Of a stretch of DNA of 7,863 nucleotides, positions 6,122-7,863 are shown one piece after another. The notes below the pieces were generated by a model, which worked only from the letters and a program-made list of their open reading frames with translations, was not told the DNA's origin and did not search any database. Every line of letters begins with the position of its first letter. Positions within the stretch are counted from its first letter, which is position 1. The DNA is from Nitrospinota bacterium (lineage in GTDB: Bacteria; Nitrospinota; Nitrospinia; SZUA-224), in NCBI GenBank assembly GCA_016212345.1, contig JACRGM010000101.1:1-7863 (forward strand), written 5' to 3'. The translations under genes were made by a program, and so were the position numbers.

Positions 6122-7487
6122 GCTATTGATACTATCTATCCTTATCATGGCAGGGATACCTCTTCTTCTACCACCTTACACTACATCAGAAGAAGGGGTG
6201 TCAGAAGAAGGGCATGAATCAACCCTTACGGGGGTTCAAGGAGAGAGAGAAAAGGGGGGTATTACATTTAAAGGAGAGGATATCTTTGATATAAATATTA
6301 ACGAGGCAGATATTCGTGATGTCCTTAAGGCCCTTGCAATACAGAAGAGGCTTAATATTGTAATAGGTAGGGAGGTATCAGGGAATATATCATTGACCCT
6401 ATATGGTGTATCTGTAAAAGAGGCACTGGATGCCATTACCAGCCCCAACGGTTTTTCATATACTACTAAGGATGATATCATCTTTGTTACAAAAGAAGAG
6501 AAAGAGATAAAAAAAGGGGGACCACTTGTAGGTGTAGAGGTAGCGACAATAAGATTAAATTATGCTGATCTGGATGAGACATACAAGATCGTAAGAGAGA
6601 TGGTATCAGACCCTAAAAAGGTATTATTTTATAAACCAGAAAAGACATTGATCATCGAGGATAAGATCGAGGGGATAGAAGAGATCAGGAAGGTGATCAA
6701 GCAACTGGACAGACCTCCCAAACAGGTATTGATCGAGGCAAAGATACTGGAGATAACCTTAACCAATGACTCCTCCCTAGGGATCGATTGGAAGGCTGTC
6801 TTTAAAATCGCAGATGCCCCAACCCATCTCCAGAGCAGTCCCACAGATCTACTTACCAAGGAATCCGGTGATCTCACCAAACTCTTTGATACCGGAATGT
6901 CAGGGCTTTTCTTCGGGGTTATGGGTCAAGATTTTAAGATCCTCCTAAACAACCTACAGAAGGAGGGGAGGTTAAATACCCTGGCTACCCCAAAGATATT
7001 AGTACTCGATAATAAAGAGGCAAATATCAATATCGGCGAGGAATTAGGGTATTCTGAGATTACGGTATCGCAAGGTGTAACCCAGGAGAGTATCAAATTT
7101 TATTATACGGGCACTAAATTGATTTTAACCCCTTATATAATGGATGATGGGAATATAAACATGAAGATCCACCCCGAGGTCAGCGGTGCAAAGTTTGTGG
7201 GAGGTAAGCCAGGAAAGACCACCACTGAGGTGACTACAGATCTCATCACAAAGGATGGTGATACCATCTTCATAGCTGGACTGATTAAGAAACGAAAAGA
7301 GAATACAAGATCATCTGTCTCTCTGCTAGGACGTATCCCCCTCCTCGGGATATTATTCAGACATACAACAGACACAATAAATAAATCTGAGATCATTGTA
7401 CTGATCACCACTCATATCATAAACTCAACCTCAGACACAATGACATCAGGAAGGGATGTAATCCCTAATATAAGACTGGATAATTGA
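6105..7487 (+). CDS. pilQ: Type IV pilus secretin PilQ (short, without AMIN domains)
   Basis: PilQ forms the ring-shaped outer-membrane pore through which the pilus emerges. The 460 residues start with a Sec signal peptide (about 1-26: KLLILSILIMAGIPLLLPP). An STN/N0-like domain follows at about 58-130 (FDININEADIRDVLKALAIQ; ISLTLYGVSVKEALDAI; YTTKDDIIFVT), then an N1 domain at about 144-203 (ATIRLNYADLDETYKIVREM; LIIEDKIEGIEEIRKVIKQLDRP), and the secretin core at about 206-440 (QVLIEAKILEI; LATPKILVLDNKEANINIGE; TGTKLILTPYI; IHPEVSG; TIFIAGLIK; the hallmark IPLLGILFRH at 411-420; EIIVLITTHII). Classical PilQ is about 700 residues because of N-terminal AMIN domains that bind peptidoglycan; these are absent, as in MshL or some GspD-like secretins. 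The start has AAAGGGA at 6092-6098 and lies within pilP, suggesting coupling. The ring architecture is known of the family; the exact subtype is uncertain. Confidence 0.9.
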   Translation: MRLYNKLLILSILIMAGIPLLLPPYTTSEEGVSEEGHESTLTGVQGEREKGGITFKGEDIFDININEADIRDVLKALAIQKRLNIVIGREVSGNISLTLYGVSVKEALDAITSPNGFSYTTKDDIIFVTKEEKEIKKGGPLVGVEVATIRLNYADLDETYKIVREMVSDPKKVLFYKPEKTLIIEDKIEGIEEIRKVIKQLDRPPKQVLIEAKILEITLTNDSSLGIDWKAVFKIADAPTHLQSSPTDLLTKESGDLTKLFDTGMSGLFFGVMGQDFKILLNNLQKEGRLNTLATPKILVLDNKEANINIGEELGYSEITVSQGVTQESIKFYYTGTKLILTPYIMDDGNINMKIHPEVSGAKFVGGKPGKTTTEVTTDLITKDGDTIFIAGLIKKRKENTRSSVSLLGRIPLLGILFRHTTDTINKSEIIVLITTHIINSTSDTMTSGRDVIPNIRLDN

Positions 7488-7509
7488 CTTCAGGTGGATG
7501 GCAAGAGGA

Positions 7510-7634
7510 TATAGATTTCCATATAACAAATTACACGGCGTTATCAGTCGAAATCCTCGACGGCGTACCGCTCAGTACGCCTTACTCGGATTTCTCCCTC
7601 TAGCCTTGTGTAATTTATTATCTGAAAATCTATA
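7510..7634. repeat. 125-bp palindromic element with 27-bp terminal inverted repeats
   Basis: Arms 7510-7536 and 7608-7634 are inverted copies matching at 24 of 27 positions (tatagattt...aaattacac against its reverse complement). The centre is a perfect hairpin, ggcgtac (7562-7568), loop cgctca, gtacgcc (7575-7581), flanked by gaaatcc (7550-7556) and ggatttc (7588-7594). Outer and inner symmetry share one centre near 7572. It lies between the convergent ends of pilQ and the membrane-protein gene and contains no gene of its own. It resembles a MITE or REP-like non-autonomous element; a role as a bidirectional terminator is possible but there is no clear T-run. Confidence 0.8.
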
Positions 7635-7863
7635 GTCACTTCCTTCTTCAACTACAAAGGGTATAGCCATAATAAAATATAATAGCATACATACCTCTGA
7701 ATCATAGAAGTTCACCTCAAATAAGCCTGCTATCAGAAACCCCACAACAGCAGTAAGACTTCCCACAACAAGGGATCTCTTTTCTCTCTCTTCAATCCCT
7801 ATACTACTCAGGATGGATGATGTCTTAAGTAGATAAACCACCCATATACCTATCCATGATACC
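7572..7863 (-). CDS. O-antigen ligase/polymerase-like membrane protein, C-terminal fragment
   Basis: The frame is open to the right edge, so the gene starts beyond the window; visible reading begins VSWIGIWVVYLLKTS. After a charged loop (GIEEREKRS) come two membrane helices, SLTAVVGFLIAGLFEVNF and EVCMLLYFIMAIPFVV. The junction GLFEVNFYDSEV resembles the C-terminal G.fE.nfgDsEv signature of O-antigen ligase/Wzy-type polytopic proteins, which join or polymerise surface glycans in the inner membrane. The last 20 residues (YRFSDNKLHKARGRNPSKAY) and the TGA at 7574-7572 are encoded by one half of the palindromic element at 7510-7634, so the native C-terminus has apparently been replaced or extended. 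It is convergent with the pilus genes and likely a separate transcription unit. An internal GTG at 7841 is not a plausible start. Confidence is limited by the short visible part. Confidence 0.65.
   Translation of the reverse strand, partial: VSWIGIWVVYLLKTSSILSSIGIEEREKRSLVVGSLTAVVGFLIAGLFEVNFYDSEVCMLLYFIMAIPFVVEEGSDYRFSDNKLHKARGRNPSKAY

Overview
The window is almost entirely a type IV pilus (or closely related type II secretion-like) locus read left to right. It comes from a Gram-negative (diderm) bacterium, because it encodes an outer-membrane secretin. The DNA is moderately AT-rich, arginine is written largely as AGA/AGG, and isoleucine is often ATA. Together with the dispersed AATCGAA-type repeats between genes, this suggests an uncultured, environmental lineage such as Nitrospirota, Planctomycetota or Desulfobacterota. 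That taxonomic guess is weak and rests on general impression only.

Layout: (1) 2-169 is the last 55 codons of a probable PilW/GspJ-like minor pilin. (2) 170-273 is a short gap holding an inverted pair of AATCG-rich repeat arms. (3) 274-2988 encodes a 904-residue PilX-like minor pilin whose pilin stub is fused to a DNRLRE-type domain and four golvesin C-terminal-like repeats; it looks like a pilus-borne adhesin. (4) 3020-7487 is pilM-pilN-pilO-pilP-pilQ, tightly spaced and partly overlapping (pilM/pilN by 14 nt, pilP/pilQ by 17 nt). The run is interrupted only by a GC-rich nested hairpin element between pilO and pilP. (5) 7510-7634 is a 125-bp palindromic repeat with 27-bp terminal inverted repeats. 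(6) On the opposite strand, the C-terminal end of an O-antigen ligase/polymerase-like membrane protein enters from the right edge and reads its last 20 codons and its stop out of that palindrome.

How the genes fit together: PilM (cytoplasmic, actin-like) would dock on the N-terminal tail of PilN. PilN and PilO form the inner-membrane coiled-coil frame. The PilP-like protein links that frame to the PilQ secretin pore. The upstream minor pilins, including the giant one, would prime the fibre and sit at or near its tip. No PilY1 is visible, so the giant PilX-like protein may provide the adhesive function.

The most notable observations are the giant multidomain minor pilin, a 7-nt tandem repeat directly after the pilP start codon where gain or loss of one unit causes immediate termination (possible phase variation), and the palindromic element that supplies the C-terminus of the convergent gene.
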